The translations under genes were made by a program, and so were the position numbers. Positions 1 to 8,136 of a stretch of DNA of 20,364 nucleotides are shown here, in pieces; position 1 is the first letter of the stretch, and every line of letters begins with the position of its first letter. The notes below the pieces were generated by a model, which saw nothing but the letters and a program-made list of their open reading frames with translations, made no database searches and was not told where the DNA came from. Source of the stretch: a virus. The stretch is from the IMG/VR virus record IMGVR_UViG_3300025070_000311, positions 1 through 20,364 of that record; one strand, written 5' to 3'.

Positions 1-55
1 TAATTGCTTGAGTTGTTGTGGAAATCTGATTCCCACTAATTTTTGAAAGTGCCAT
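1..55 (-). CDS. Start of a virion/fibre-like protein (3' end outside window)
   Basis: Only the first 18 codons are in the window, beginning MALSKISGNQ and running off the left edge. An ATG at 55-53 is preceded by AAGGAGA (complement of 69-75), a good ribosome binding site about 13 bases upstream, which is a little long. It follows the 1321-residue structural gene by 26 bases in the same direction, so it is probably the next gene of the fibre/structural operon. The short 'KIS' opening resembles that of the 441-residue structural protein (MGTRKISQLD), which suggests a related surface protein. The function cannot be judged from 18 residues. Confidence 0.6.
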   Translation of the reverse strand, partial: MALSKISGNQISTTTQAI

Positions 56-78
56 GGCAGTGCTAGTTTCTCCTTAGT

Positions 79-86
79 TATTTAGA
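79..86 (-). promoter_or_regulatory. Weak candidate late promoter box
   Basis: The minus strand reads TCTAAATA, seven of eight matches to the T4 late box TATAAATA. It overlaps the TAA stop of the 1321-residue gene and sits 23 bases upstream of the partial gene at 55. The box is short and AT-rich, so a chance match is possible. Confidence 0.3.
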
Positions 87-3000
87 TAGGCAGTTCTAAA
101 ATGTGAATAGTATCAGTAGATAATGGGGCATCACCAGCACTGAACACAACATTAGCACCGTTAGAATCAACAGTGTAGTTTGTACCTGCAATCTGTACAA
201 CACCATTTAATGATACTAATAGAGAATCATCAGAGTGCTGAATACCACCGCCATAAGTAGTGACTGCAAATGTAAGAGTTGTACCGTCTCCAGTATATGT
301 TTTGGTAATATACTTATCGGCACCAACACCACCTCTACCAGTAACAACTAAGTCACCATCAACTTTAGCATTACCTAAAACACCAACTCTAAATCCAGCA
401 ACAGCAGCAGTACCAATACCAATATGCTGCTCATTACTAAATGTAGCAATATCGATATCTCCAGTATCTGTGAGACCAAATTCTTTCCAAACACCAGCAT
501 AGTAGATCCAACCTAAAGATTTACCAGGAGTCCAGTTGATATTATAAACAAGATCACCATCAGCAGGTGTAGTATAACCCGTGATATTGGCAAAACTAGG
601 TTGACCATTAGCATCTTCAGGTGCAAGAAGAGTCTGCTTAATTACAGTACCATCTTGGTTGTAATAAGAAATCTTCTTCGCTTGAATATTATTTGTGAAT
701 GTTGTAAGTCCTTGGAATGTAACAGGACCAGCAAAGATTGATTCTAACTGGTTAGATGCACCACCAATAACGGTCAGTTTATCAGTCAGCACCAACTCAG
801 AGAATGTTTCAATCGTTGTATTCTCTTCACCAATAACATTCAGTTGTGCAATATCTTCGTTAGTAATCTGACCCGTAACAGGGTTGATAACCTGGTTACC
901 AATGAATAGGTCACCATTAGAGTTAAGACCTGAGTAGAATGCAACACCTGCTTCCTCTTTAATAGACTGAGAGAACTTAATCTGATCAGCAGATAGCGTC
1001 TCTACTTGAGTCTGAGGGAATGCAGTTGAATAGTTACCAGGACCGAAACCAAGATACTCAAAAGTATGGTTACCAGATCTCATAATCGAGTGGCGTCTAA
1101 ACTCAACAGCAATAGGAGCAACAGTACCATCATTATTCTGTCTGATGTTAATTTTCCTAGTCTCTTCATCACCAGCACGAGCAGTAAGATCTACATTGCT
1201 GAGACGCTTGTTAACACTATCGTAGTTAGGTGTTGTTCCTGGTTGTGTCCAACCAGTATCAGTCAATAAGAACTCAACACCTTCTTTTGTAATAGAACGC
1301 TTAGGATCGAGATTAGGTGTCGGTGATGCACCATCAGTAGAGTTTACTAGACCTATAGTTTCATTGTCAGCAACGGATATCGCAGCATCAGGGTCAGCAA
1401 GAGGGTTGTCTCTGTCAAACGTAGGATAGACTTCGTTGACGTTTTGAGAGAACTTTCTGTCGTTAAAGTTAGAAGTTGAAGGTGAAATAGATGCACAAAG
1501 CAGGGTAAGGTAGAAGATTCCATCAGAAACGCCTCGTTCAAATGCTTGGACAACCTCGATATCATAGATATAAAATGCTCTCTGGAGGTTGTAGTTTGTT
1601 GTATCACTATTCAGCGGTTGCATAACATAACCGCTAAGGGGATCACGGGGAAGAGGATTAGTCTTATCCTTATCAATTACCAGACGAACACGATATGTTC
1701 TATCTTGTAAATCACGAGGGTCAGGAATCCTCTTTAAGAATGCACTAGGAGTAAAGTTAACATTGTTGTACTGTGTATTTGTAGATAATGTTGTATAGAT
1801 TTCATTATCAGTTGCATCAACATTCAAATACCATCCACCAACAGATCCAGCAACACCATTAATTGTGTATGTAGAACTATCATACTGAATAGGTGAACCT
1901 GCTACGCCAGCAGCAATACTAGAAACAGCAGGACCATATGGAGAAATTTTTGCTGACTGAACAGTAGCACTAGTTGCCCCATTAGCAACCAAAAGTATAT
2001 TTAATTTATCAGGGACTGCATTGACACCCGTGCCATCTTGGCGAGCACCTACAGCATAACCCTGTACTTTTGTTGTTGGTGGTGATGCTTCTGTCGTGTA
2101 ACCATAAAGATATAATCTACTACCAGGAGTTCCACCAGAACCTGCAAGAGCAGCATTGACGACCTTTGTACGCTGAATATCAACGTTTACCCAGTTAACT
2201 GAAGTTTCTTCACCAAAGATGATATTGTTATTAACTGTACCTGTATTAGTTGCAGATAAAGTTACGACTCTGGTATTTACATTGAAAGAAACAACAGTTG
2301 TACCTGCTGCAATATTACTTCCATTTACGGTCATACCTTGAATAAGACCGTTTACACTACCGTCATTTGTAAGTGTAATGGTAGAAGCACCAGATGCACC
2401 CGTAGCAGATGTTGAGATAACATTCAGTGCCTTAGGAGGAATGATATGTGTGACTGCTCCTGCTTTATCTTTAGAGAATGCTTTTGCTTTGAATCCAGCA
2501 GATCTTAAAGCGGTGTTTCCGAAGTTACTGTTAGAGTTAGTAATCGACATGTCAGCACCACTAAGTGCTGTAAAGTGTGTGCCATATCCAACAGCAAACA
2601 CCGAAACTGCCTGAATAAAGGAATCATTACTACACTTAATATGCTCGTGTGCCCAACCCTTACGATACTCAGCAAAACCATCTAAGTGAGCACCATCACC
2701 AGCAACTGCTGCATCATAATTACCAGTAGAAGCATTATATCTTACAAACGCTCTATCATCTTTTTGAAGACTCAAACCTGTGAACTGAGCAACAACCATT
2801 GATTTGAAACCAGTTGCCTTACTACCATCAGCGTGCATACCATTCATGCCCCAGACACTTCTCAGTGACAAGTTAAACGCATATGGTGATGCAGAGTCAA
2901 CAGTATCAATCTCAGTCTTAACAGTGATGTTAGAACCTACAGCATTTCCTGTTGGTACTGATGATAACTGATATGTGAATGTACTACCTGTTGGTGTTGA

Positions 3001-4047
3001 CGTAACAATGAAAGAACCATTGAATGCTGAAGCATCAACCTCTGATGATGGTCCTGTTGATCCAGTAACACCACTAACATTAATGTTAACACCAACAGAG
3101 AATCCATGATCTCTAGGGTTATCAAACTCATCAACTGTTACTGCTGTTGCTGTCTGACCGTTTCTTGTAATCTGAAGGACTCTATATTCATCAGAAATAG
3201 GACCAACGATACGATTTTCTTCTACCCTTGCCTGAATTTGATCATTAGCAGGATCTCCAGATGTATCAGGAATAGTAGCAAATGCTTTCGATACTTTCTG
3301 ATAATAGATATCTAAGTCAGTTCTCTCAAGAATATTAGGTACGGCAGTATAATCTGCGTTAGGAACTGTACCACCAGTAATCAATGTAGATAGATTATTC
3401 AGACCATCTGCAAACTCGAAGCAGGTGATTCTATGGTGAGAGAACTTTGGAGAAAGTGTTTCTGTACTATCGGGTTTGAAATATACACCCTCTTCAGCAC
3501 CATCGAAGAAGGAGAATTGCCAGAAGTAAGTACCACCAGTTACCTTAAAGATTGCTGTTCTAGAAGGTATTTGATCTTCTGTGTTAATACCCTTTGCAGC
3601 ATACACTGTAGGATATGGAATATACTTGGGAATAATTTTTGTACGACGAAGGTCAGTACCTACGAGAGAACAACCTCTAGGAACGATAACTCCACCTTCA
3701 ACAGAGTTGTACTTATACAGTACATTGTTTGGTGATGTTAAGTCAAGGTTGGAGTTCTCATCAATAGGAGGAACATTCGTATATAATACTTCACCTGGAC
3801 GATTGTCAATGATATATTCTGCTGGATACAGCATAATCGAGAAGGCGTCAAATTCATCGTTTGACAGACCTACTCGATACGAAAATCTAGCAACCTCTAG
3901 AAATGCTCTCTGAATAGACTTAAAGGGTCTCAATGCAGAGTTACCCCTGTTATCGATAGCATCAGAAGCATCAAAATCATCGGGATTGACGTAAATGATA
4001 CGCCCCGTCCTCGAAGTAATAATATTCTTAAGTCTAGTTAGAGACAT
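82..4047 (-). CDS. Large virion structural protein, fibre/baseplate-like (1321 aa)
   Basis: A 1321-residue protein with the conserved opening (YVNPDDFDASDAIDNRGNSA, then FLEVARFSYRVG) that I recognise from large cyanomyovirus structural proteins; its exact position in the virion is not known to me. Composition is beta-rich, with much T, S, N, G and V and few Cys. Three portable beta modules stand out. Residues about 300-380 carry a 'HGFSVG...FNGSFIVTSTP...TFTYQL' unit. Residues about 543-613 carry a 'GMTVNGSNIAAGTTV...VTLSATN' unit. Residues about 1245-1321 carry a terminal 'LVSLNGVVQIAGTNYTV...DTIHILELP' unit of the kind that ends many marine phage fibres. The start is an ATG with AGAAGAG upstream, and a late box lies at 4068-4075. 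It is the third gene of the fibre-like block. It could be a baseplate-attached fibre or a collar/tail-surface protein. Confidence 0.8.
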   Translation of the reverse strand: MSLTRLKNIITSRTGRIIYVNPDDFDASDAIDNRGNSALRPFKSIQRAFLEVARFSYRVGLSNDEFDAFSIMLYPAEYIIDNRPGEVLYTNVPPIDENSNLDLTSPNNVLYKYNSVEGGVIVPRGCSLVGTDLRRTKIIPKYIPYPTVYAAKGINTEDQIPSRTAIFKVTGGTYFWQFSFFDGAEEGVYFKPDSTETLSPKFSHHRITCFEFADGLNNLSTLITGGTVPNADYTAVPNILERTDLDIYYQKVSKAFATIPDTSGDPANDQIQARVEENRIVGPISDEYRVLQITRNGQTATAVTVDEFDNPRDHGFSVGVNINVSGVTGSTGPSSEVDASAFNGSFIVTSTPTGSTFTYQLSSVPTGNAVGSNITVKTEIDTVDSASPYAFNLSLRSVWGMNGMHADGSKATGFKSMVVAQFTGLSLQKDDRAFVRYNASTGNYDAAVAGDGAHLDGFAEYRKGWAHEHIKCSNDSFIQAVSVFAVGYGTHFTALSGADMSITNSNSNFGNTALRSAGFKAKAFSKDKAGAVTHIIPPKALNVISTSATGASGASTITLTNDGSVNGLIQGMTVNGSNIAAGTTVVSFNVNTRVVTLSATNTGTVNNNIIFGEETSVNWVNVDIQRTKVVNAALAGSGGTPGSRLYLYGYTTEASPPTTKVQGYAVGARQDGTGVNAVPDKLNILLVANGATSATVQSAKISPYGPAVSSIAAGVAGSPIQYDSSTYTINGVAGSVGGWYLNVDATDNEIYTTLSTNTQYNNVNFTPSAFLKRIPDPRDLQDRTYRVRLVIDKDKTNPLPRDPLSGYVMQPLNSDTTNYNLQRAFYIYDIEVVQAFERGVSDGIFYLTLLCASISPSTSNFNDRKFSQNVNEVYPTFDRDNPLADPDAAISVADNETIGLVNSTDGASPTPNLDPKRSITKEGVEFLLTDTGWTQPGTTPNYDSVNKRLSNVDLTARAGDEETRKINIRQNNDGTVAPIAVEFRRHSIMRSGNHTFEYLGFGPGNYSTAFPQTQVETLSADQIKFSQSIKEEAGVAFYSGLNSNGDLFIGNQVINPVTGQITNEDIAQLNVIGEENTTIETFSELVLTDKLTVIGGASNQLESIFAGPVTFQGLTTFTNNIQAKKISYYNQDGTVIKQTLLAPEDANGQPSFANITGYTTPADGDLVYNINWTPGKSLGWIYYAGVWKEFGLTDTGDIDIATFSNEQHIGIGTAAVAGFRVGVLGNAKVDGDLVVTGRGGVGADKYITKTYTGDGTTLTFAVTTYGGGIQHSDDSLLVSLNGVVQIAGTNYTVDSNGANVVFSAGDAPLSTDTIHILELPI

Positions 4048-4067
4048 TTCTTACTCTTCTTTATTAG

Positions 4068-4075
4068 TATTTATT
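4068..4075 (-). promoter_or_regulatory. Late promoter box AATAAATA
   Basis: The minus strand reads AATAAATA, matching the T4/cyanophage late motif NATAAATA recognised by the gp55-type late sigma factor. It lies 20 bases upstream of the 1321-residue structural gene, in the short gap after the 495-residue gene. Position and motif agree, but the motif is short. Confidence 0.6.
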
Positions 4076-4086
4076 AGAGGTTATTT

Positions 4087-5574
4087 TTAACTACCACCGC
4101 CACTGACAACATCAGCAGCAGCACCTGTACCAAAGTTCCTTGTAGGGAATGCAGTGGATGCATCTTCAAATCCAATAATATTGAAAGAGCAGTGTCCACC
4201 ATTACTTTCAACAAGAAGTCGTTCACCTGGACCAAGAACTAATGACTTAGTTTCTTCAGTTACATCCGAAGCAATTGCATTGTCTTTTTTAAGGAACATT
4301 TCAGCACTTACTGCCGTTGTTGCTAATGCAATAGAACTAATAGTAACAGCACTACGAGAAGTAGTATTCAACAAAGGTGAATCTTGGAATGAATCGGAAG
4401 TTGTGAAGTCTGCCGAGTTAAGACCCTTAAGAACCTTACAAGCAGTACCTGTAAAATCTCGTACATAACCATAAGCACCAGCAGTCTGTGATTGGACTGT
4501 GTAAGAAACACCGTTTGCCAAGAAACTATCAACAGTATTTGCCCATGTGCCTTCAATGTCATAAACATATACAGCACTATATGCAAAGTCGGTACTAACA
4601 ATTAAGAGTCTGTCACTACCACCATAAGCAGACTTTGCTGCGGTTCCAGTATCACCATCATAAAAATATAGATTACCCGCTAAAGTTGCTTGTGAGAAAT
4701 CATACTGAATATATGCACCACCAGAACCAGCAGTACCATTTGTAGTTTTTCCAGTCGTAAACTCTGTACCATCATCACCAGTTCCAGCAGTATTATCAGG
4801 ACCCCACTCACCATTAACAGTAATAGAAAGTTTGAAATCTGTACCACTCATACTGGAATCAGAAGTATCAAAGCGATACACTCTGTCAGAAAATACAGTA
4901 AGATCTGTACCTAAGAACAAATCATATGTAACGCCAGCATCAGTAGAGAAAATATACTCATCAACACCAGTACCAACACCACCTGTTTCAACTGCTGCTG
5001 TACCACCACCAGATGCAGTTAATGCATCGGCATCAGTAAATTCAGTACCAGTTCCATTCAGTGTAGAAGGTCCAACATAAAGAATCGTAGATCCAGAACC
5101 TTGCTGCACACCAAAAATAGTTGCTACTGTATCATTAGGACTAGTACCTTTACTGATAGTTTCACCAACAGAAAATGTTCCTACAACACTAGTGAGTGTG
5201 AGTGAGCGGATAGCAATTTCTTTTACATTGATTGTAGTAAAAGGTTCGAGATAATAAGATTCAAAAATCGCATTCTTCTCACCATCCTCAGATGAAATAG
5301 CATCACCTGGTTGTAACGCAGAGGTCACTGGAATATTTGTTGCTAGGTTAAAACGATATCCAGTAATAACATCACCCTTATGCAACTTATAAGTGCTTGC
5401 ATCAAGAGTAAGATTCTGATCGTGATCTTTAATAGCAATGTCGTATGAATCAGCAGAACCTTGAGCAGCAACACTCAATACCGTACTTGCCGAAGAAGCA
5501 ACAGGTGCAGAATATAATACAGTATTAGTTCCCGCTGCTGGTTTTACTTGTCCAAGAAGTCCTTGTTTTGCCAT
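4087..5574 (-). CDS. Virion structural protein (495 aa)
   Basis: This 495-residue protein begins MAKQGLLGQVKPAAGTNTVL and ends with a beta-rich section containing LGPGERLLVESNGGHCSFNI. I recognise this layout as a recurrent cyanomyovirus structural protein of unassigned position. Residues about 125-200 form a separate glycine/threonine-rich unit (VGTFSVGETISKGTSP...) that looks like an inserted beta module. No signal peptide, membrane segment or catalytic motif is visible. The gene starts five bases after the stop of the 441-residue gene, with no late box between them, so the two are probably co-transcribed from the promoter at 6933-6940. Its position between two other fibre-like proteins supports a tail surface or fibre role, which is inference. 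Confidence 0.75.
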   Translation of the reverse strand: MAKQGLLGQVKPAAGTNTVLYSAPVASSASTVLSVAAQGSADSYDIAIKDHDQNLTLDASTYKLHKGDVITGYRFNLATNIPVTSALQPGDAISSEDGEKNAIFESYYLEPFTTINVKEIAIRSLTLTSVVGTFSVGETISKGTSPNDTVATIFGVQQGSGSTILYVGPSTLNGTGTEFTDADALTASGGGTAAVETGGVGTGVDEYIFSTDAGVTYDLFLGTDLTVFSDRVYRFDTSDSSMSGTDFKLSITVNGEWGPDNTAGTGDDGTEFTTGKTTNGTAGSGGAYIQYDFSQATLAGNLYFYDGDTGTAAKSAYGGSDRLLIVSTDFAYSAVYVYDIEGTWANTVDSFLANGVSYTVQSQTAGAYGYVRDFTGTACKVLKGLNSADFTTSDSFQDSPLLNTTSRSAVTISSIALATTAVSAEMFLKKDNAIASDVTEETKSLVLGPGERLLVESNGGHCSFNIIGFEDASTAFPTRNFGTGAAADVVSGGGS

Positions 5575-5579
5575 TGTTA

Positions 5580-6905
5580 TTAGAATCCAGAGTAGAAGAA
5601 TTGTTGTTGTCTTGTTTGTCCTGTGAGGTTATTTGCGCCAATACCAGCACCAAAGTTAACATCCTCAAGTGTTACGTTATCGGTAGATAACAGAGTTGCA
5701 TTAGAGTCAGGGAATCTAATTACTCTAGGACCAGTAATATTGTCGGTAGTAAATGATACTTGACCGTCAGTATTACCGCTATTTTTTATAACGGGGGTGA
5801 ATAAAGTTTTGTTTGAAAGGTCTTGACTTGCAAGTTCCGTAACCAGAACATTAGGATCACTTCCACTATTTAGAGTATTTGTTGGTGGAAAGACTACAGT
5901 AGAATTAGTAAGAGTAGTTTGATTACTAACTTGAAATGTAATCTTCTTAGTATTATCCGCTGGATCTTGGAGAACAAGAACTTCGTAGTTCTTGTTTTTA
6001 ATAATTTGGTTCGCGACTGTTCCTACGAGAGTCAAACTCTGGTCAGGAAGAGTAATGGTTCTGTTTTCAGTTAATGCCGACGTATTAATCTGTGCATATT
6101 TTGTGTCTACCGCATCATCAGGAACAAATTTAACATCAACAAATGTTTTGTTAAATGAAACCTGTGTAGTTTTAGTATCAAGAAGTGTGGAATCTAAACC
6201 TTGAGGGTTTGCAACCGTAACAGAACTAATGCCAGCATCTGGTAGAAAGTATCTACGAGTCTGACCGATAGACTCTGAGTATGATAACTGAAACTTTGCA
6301 ACATCATCACCATCAACGATACTTAAGTTATCTTCATCAATAACAATAGATTTGTTTCTTAAAGTTTGATCAGTATCATCACCAACAATAGTTGTTCCAT
6401 TTCCAGAAGTGATAGCAGGGAATGTAAATACCCTGGTATTAGTACCAGTACCTACATTACTAACTTCAAATCGTGCCCTAGGACCTTGAGAATCAGAAAG
6501 AACAAAAGATTGATCATCAATCAAAAACTGACCTGTTACTTGAACAGCGCCAGTTCCTTTCGGTGCTAATACGATATTTGTATTACTAGCACTCTCATCA
6601 GTTGCGGTAATATAAAGAGATGTACTACCACCACCATTGTCAATTCTAGACATATAGAATCCACCATCACCAAAACCTAGACCAATTTGGTCATACGCAT
6701 CTTGGTATAATCCAGTATCTCGGTCTAAGTCAAAACATAGACCAGGTGCTGCTTTTGTGCCTTGCGACACTCCTCTAAAAAGTTGTTTAACGGTTGCTTT
6801 TCGGTTGGGAATCAAAGGGTCAGATACTACAATAGGCAGAATTGCTTCTCCCGATACATTTGCATCTGAGATTGTATCCAACTGAGAAATTTTTCTGGTT
6901 CCCAC
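5580..6905 (-). CDS. Fibre-like virion structural protein (441 aa, GTG start)
   Basis: This 441-residue protein opens MGTRKISQLDTISDANVSGE. A conserved segment follows (LCFDLDRDTGLYQ...IGLGFGDGGFYMS, about residues 56-86) that I associate with cyanophage tail-fibre-like proteins. The remainder is a repetitive beta region, with recurring 'ITFQVSN/RTITLPDQS/RVIRFPDSNATLLST' units typical of elongated trimeric fibres. The start codon is GTG at 6905-6903; no better in-frame ATG precedes it, and the KIS-type N-terminus argues for this choice. A perfect TATAAATA late box lies 27 bases upstream. It is the first gene of the fibre-like block and is followed five bases later by the 495-residue gene. 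Confidence 0.75.
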   Translation of the reverse strand: MGTRKISQLDTISDANVSGEAILPIVVSDPLIPNRKATVKQLFRGVSQGTKAAPGLCFDLDRDTGLYQDAYDQIGLGFGDGGFYMSRIDNGGGSTSLYITATDESASNTNIVLAPKGTGAVQVTGQFLIDDQSFVLSDSQGPRARFEVSNVGTGTNTRVFTFPAITSGNGTTIVGDDTDQTLRNKSIVIDEDNLSIVDGDDVAKFQLSYSESIGQTRRYFLPDAGISSVTVANPQGLDSTLLDTKTTQVSFNKTFVDVKFVPDDAVDTKYAQINTSALTENRTITLPDQSLTLVGTVANQIIKNKNYEVLVLQDPADNTKKITFQVSNQTTLTNSTVVFPPTNTLNSGSDPNVLVTELASQDLSNKTLFTPVIKNSGNTDGQVSFTTDNITGPRVIRFPDSNATLLSTDNVTLEDVNFGAGIGANNLTGQTRQQQFFYSGF

Positions 6906-6932
6906 GAATAATCACACGATTTGCTACAAGGT

Positions 6933-6940
6933 TATTTATA
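6933..6940 (-). promoter_or_regulatory. Late promoter box TATAAATA (perfect T4 consensus)
   Basis: The minus strand reads TATAAATA, identical to the T4 late promoter consensus. It lies in a 120-base intergenic region just upstream of the 441-residue structural gene and marks the switch from the small-gene accessory block back to virion genes. Transcription would start a few bases downstream, around 6925. Confidence 0.75.
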
Positions 6941-6942
6941 CG

Positions 6943-6960
6943 GATACAATTCGTTGTATC
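6943..6960. repeat. 7-bp perfect inverted repeat with tetraloop
   Basis: GATACAA and TTGTATC form a perfect 7-bp stem around a four-base loop (TTCG on plus, CGAA on minus). It ends two bases before the TATAAATA box. No T-run follows on the minus strand, so it is not a standard intrinsic terminator. It may be an RNA hairpin ending or processing the small-gene transcript, or a protein-binding palindrome. Confidence 0.55.
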
Positions 6961-7025
6961 TCAAAAATCTGCGTTTATTAGGTTCTATACCAAAAGATGC
7001 ACACACATCAGTGTATGATTCCCAT

Positions 7026-7331
7026 TCAGTCTCCAAGTGAGAAGGAATGGAGAGATTGCATTGGTCTGTGTCCGAGCATGAGTTCTTTGAGTTCAACTGC
7101 TTTTTCCTGACTTGATTTGTGATATTGAATTGTGTTATCTATACAAGATAGCATCTCTTCGTATGCTCTTCGTGCATCAACTCTATCATCATTTAGATAA
7201 TCTTCAATGGCATCGTGCATACGATCCTTTCTCTGTCTGCTATACTCAGCAGTCCAATCAACATCAATAGTCTCCTCCTCAGTTTCAGGTTTTTGAGGTT
7301 GTGTCCAGTATTCGTTGATCAAATCATTCAT
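7026..7331 (-). CDS. Small protein of unknown function (101 aa)
   Basis: A 101-residue, soluble, charged protein (MNDLINEYWTQPQKPETEEE...). It has an acidic N-terminal third, then a helical stretch (residues about 30-90) rich in Arg, Asp and Glu. I do not recognise a family and see no signal peptide, membrane segment or metal-binding motif. Its ATG lies inside the end of the preceding 67-residue gene (8-base overlap), which indicates translational coupling. It is the last gene of the chain of small genes running down from 8086 and is followed by the hairpin and late promoter at 6933-6960. Tight packing and intact overlaps make it a real gene; its function is unknown. Confidence 0.7.
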   Translation of the reverse strand: MNDLINEYWTQPQKPETEEETIDVDWTAEYSRQRKDRMHDAIEDYLNDDRVDARRAYEEMLSCIDNTIQYHKSSQEKAVELKELMLGHRPMQSLHSFSLGD

Positions 7332-7527
7332 TGTTTTGCTCTCGTTTAAGTTTGAAATAAAGTTTGTAATACGGTTTTTTCATTTCATTGAGCGTGTTCA
7401 TATCTTCTTCAAACCCCATCCATTTACAGAGTTGATATGATCCTTCTAACTCACTAATCAATCTTAGTATGTTAGCAGGGTGACGTTCAAGACCATTGAA
7501 TTGATACTTACTTAGATCCTGTGTCAT
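7324..7527 (-). CDS. Small protein of unknown function (67 aa)
   Basis: A 67-residue protein with a likely all-helical fold (LERHPANILRLISELEGSYQ, then a Lys/Tyr-rich end). It carries no Cys pair, signal or membrane segment that would suggest a function, apart from a single Cys near residue 34. Its start overlaps the end of the 52-residue upstream gene by 20 bases, and its end overlaps the 101-residue gene by 8 bases, so it is embedded in a translationally coupled chain. Family unknown; perhaps a small host-takeover protein, judged only by its location in the accessory block. Confidence 0.65.
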   Translation of the reverse strand: MTQDLSKYQFNGLERHPANILRLISELEGSYQLCKWMGFEEDMNTLNEMKKPYYKLYFKLKREQNNE

Positions 7528-7666
7528 AACCTAGTTTATCATCTTCATCCTTTAGACTACGTTTGCGAATATCTTCATGGAGACGAGCAATTGCTGCACG
7601 AACCTCTGGAGTTTCATCATACTCCCACTGTGCATTCTTCTTGGACTTAAATGTTTTCTTAGTCAT
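7508..7666 (-). CDS. Very small basic protein of unknown function (52 aa)
   Basis: A short reading frame from ATG at 7666-7664 to TAA at 7510-7508 encodes 52 residues beginning MTKKTFKSKKNAQWEYDETP and ending with an acidic DEDDKLGYDTGSK tail. The start shares ATGA with the stop of the 55-residue gene upstream, and the end overlaps the 67-residue gene by 20 bases. It fills what would otherwise be a gap of 135 bases in a tightly packed operon. The Lys-rich N-terminus could bind nucleic acid, which is only a guess. I do not recognise the family. Confidence 0.6.
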   Translation of the reverse strand: MTKKTFKSKKNAQWEYDETPEVRAAIARLHEDIRKRSLKDEDDKLGYDTGSK

Positions 7667-7830
7667 TTGCCAGTATACAGATAAAGTTTGTAATTACAAT
7701 TGTATCTATTTACATACTTTTCAGCATGTTCTTCACAGGTAAACCAACACTTTTTACCCTCACTCATATCTTGCATGAAGTACGGAAAAGTTTCAACCCA
7801 TGGGAATAAATCTTTCTTACGAGAGTTCAT
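7663..7830 (-). CDS. Small Cys/aromatic-rich protein of unknown function (55 aa)
   Basis: Encodes 55 residues beginning MNSRKKDLFPWVETFPYFMQ, with a C-terminal half containing KKCWFTCEEHAEKYV and NRYNCNYKLYLYTGK. Three Cys (about residues 29, 32 and 46) and His 35 could form a small metal site (CxxC then HxxxxxxxxxxC), but this is unproven. The reading frame stays open upstream to 8079, but that part is a shadow of the acidic gene in another frame. The ATG at 7830 overlaps the end of that gene by 14 bases and gives the typical coupled arrangement. It ends in ATGA with the 52-residue gene. Function unknown. Confidence 0.65.
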   Translation of the reverse strand: MNSRKKDLFPWVETFPYFMQDMSEGKKCWFTCEEHAEKYVNRYNCNYKLYLYTGK

Positions 7831-8086
7831 CACCTTCAATTTTATTTGCTTCTGGACCGTGCCAGAAGTCTTCCCAGTCTTCCTCTGTCGCTTCTTTGGA
7901 GTCTCCATCTTCTCCAGATTTTTCTCCAGATTCTTCTGAGTTCTTACGGAGTTCTTCTTTTGCTGCCCAGGCGAGGAAGTTTGTGAAGTCTTCTTTCGTC
8001 CAGTCGTTGAAGATGCTTTCTTCTTCGTTGTTTTCGTCCCATTCGATGACGAATGAACCGTCTGCGTTGTCCTTGACATTAATCAT
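7817..8086 (-). CDS. Small acidic protein of unknown function (89 aa)
   Basis: The 89-residue product begins MINVKDNADGSFVIEWDENN and continues ESIFNDWTKEDF, a pattern I recognise from small uncharacterised cyanophage proteins. The C-terminal half is very acidic and Ser/Gly-rich (residues about 44-89). The frame remains open upstream through two tRNA genes to 8368, and an ATG at 8176 would give 119 residues. I chose 8086 because a near-consensus sigma70 promoter lies at 8108-8136, inside the extended version, with transcription expected to start near 8101. Neither start has a convincing ribosome binding site. It heads the small-gene chain down to 7026. Acidic phage proteins often act as inhibitors or DNA mimics, but nothing here proves that. 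Confidence 0.65.
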   Translation of the reverse strand: MINVKDNADGSFVIEWDENNEEESIFNDWTKEDFTNFLAWAAKEELRKNSEESGEKSGEDGDSKEATEEDWEDFWHGPEANKIEGDELS

Positions 8087-8107
8087 CTTGAAAAGAGAAC
8101 TGAGTGT

Positions 8108-8136
8108 ACTATACCATGATTTATGAAAGAGGTCAA
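8108..8136 (-). promoter_or_regulatory. Sigma70-type promoter before the small-gene chain
   Basis: On the minus strand a -35 TTGACC (8131-8136) and a -10 TATAGT (8108-8113) are separated by 17 bases, ten of twelve consensus matches. Start of transcription is expected near 8101, about 15 bases before the ATG of the 89-residue gene. It would drive the five small genes down to 7026. Confidence 0.65.

Noticed and set aside
7831-8079. Lys/Thr-rich N-terminal extension of the 55-residue protein (138 residues in total)
   Set aside because: It is the alternative frame of the acidic gene; its Lys/Ser bias is what a shifted Glu/Asp-rich gene produces. The ATG at 7830 fits the overlap pattern of the operon.
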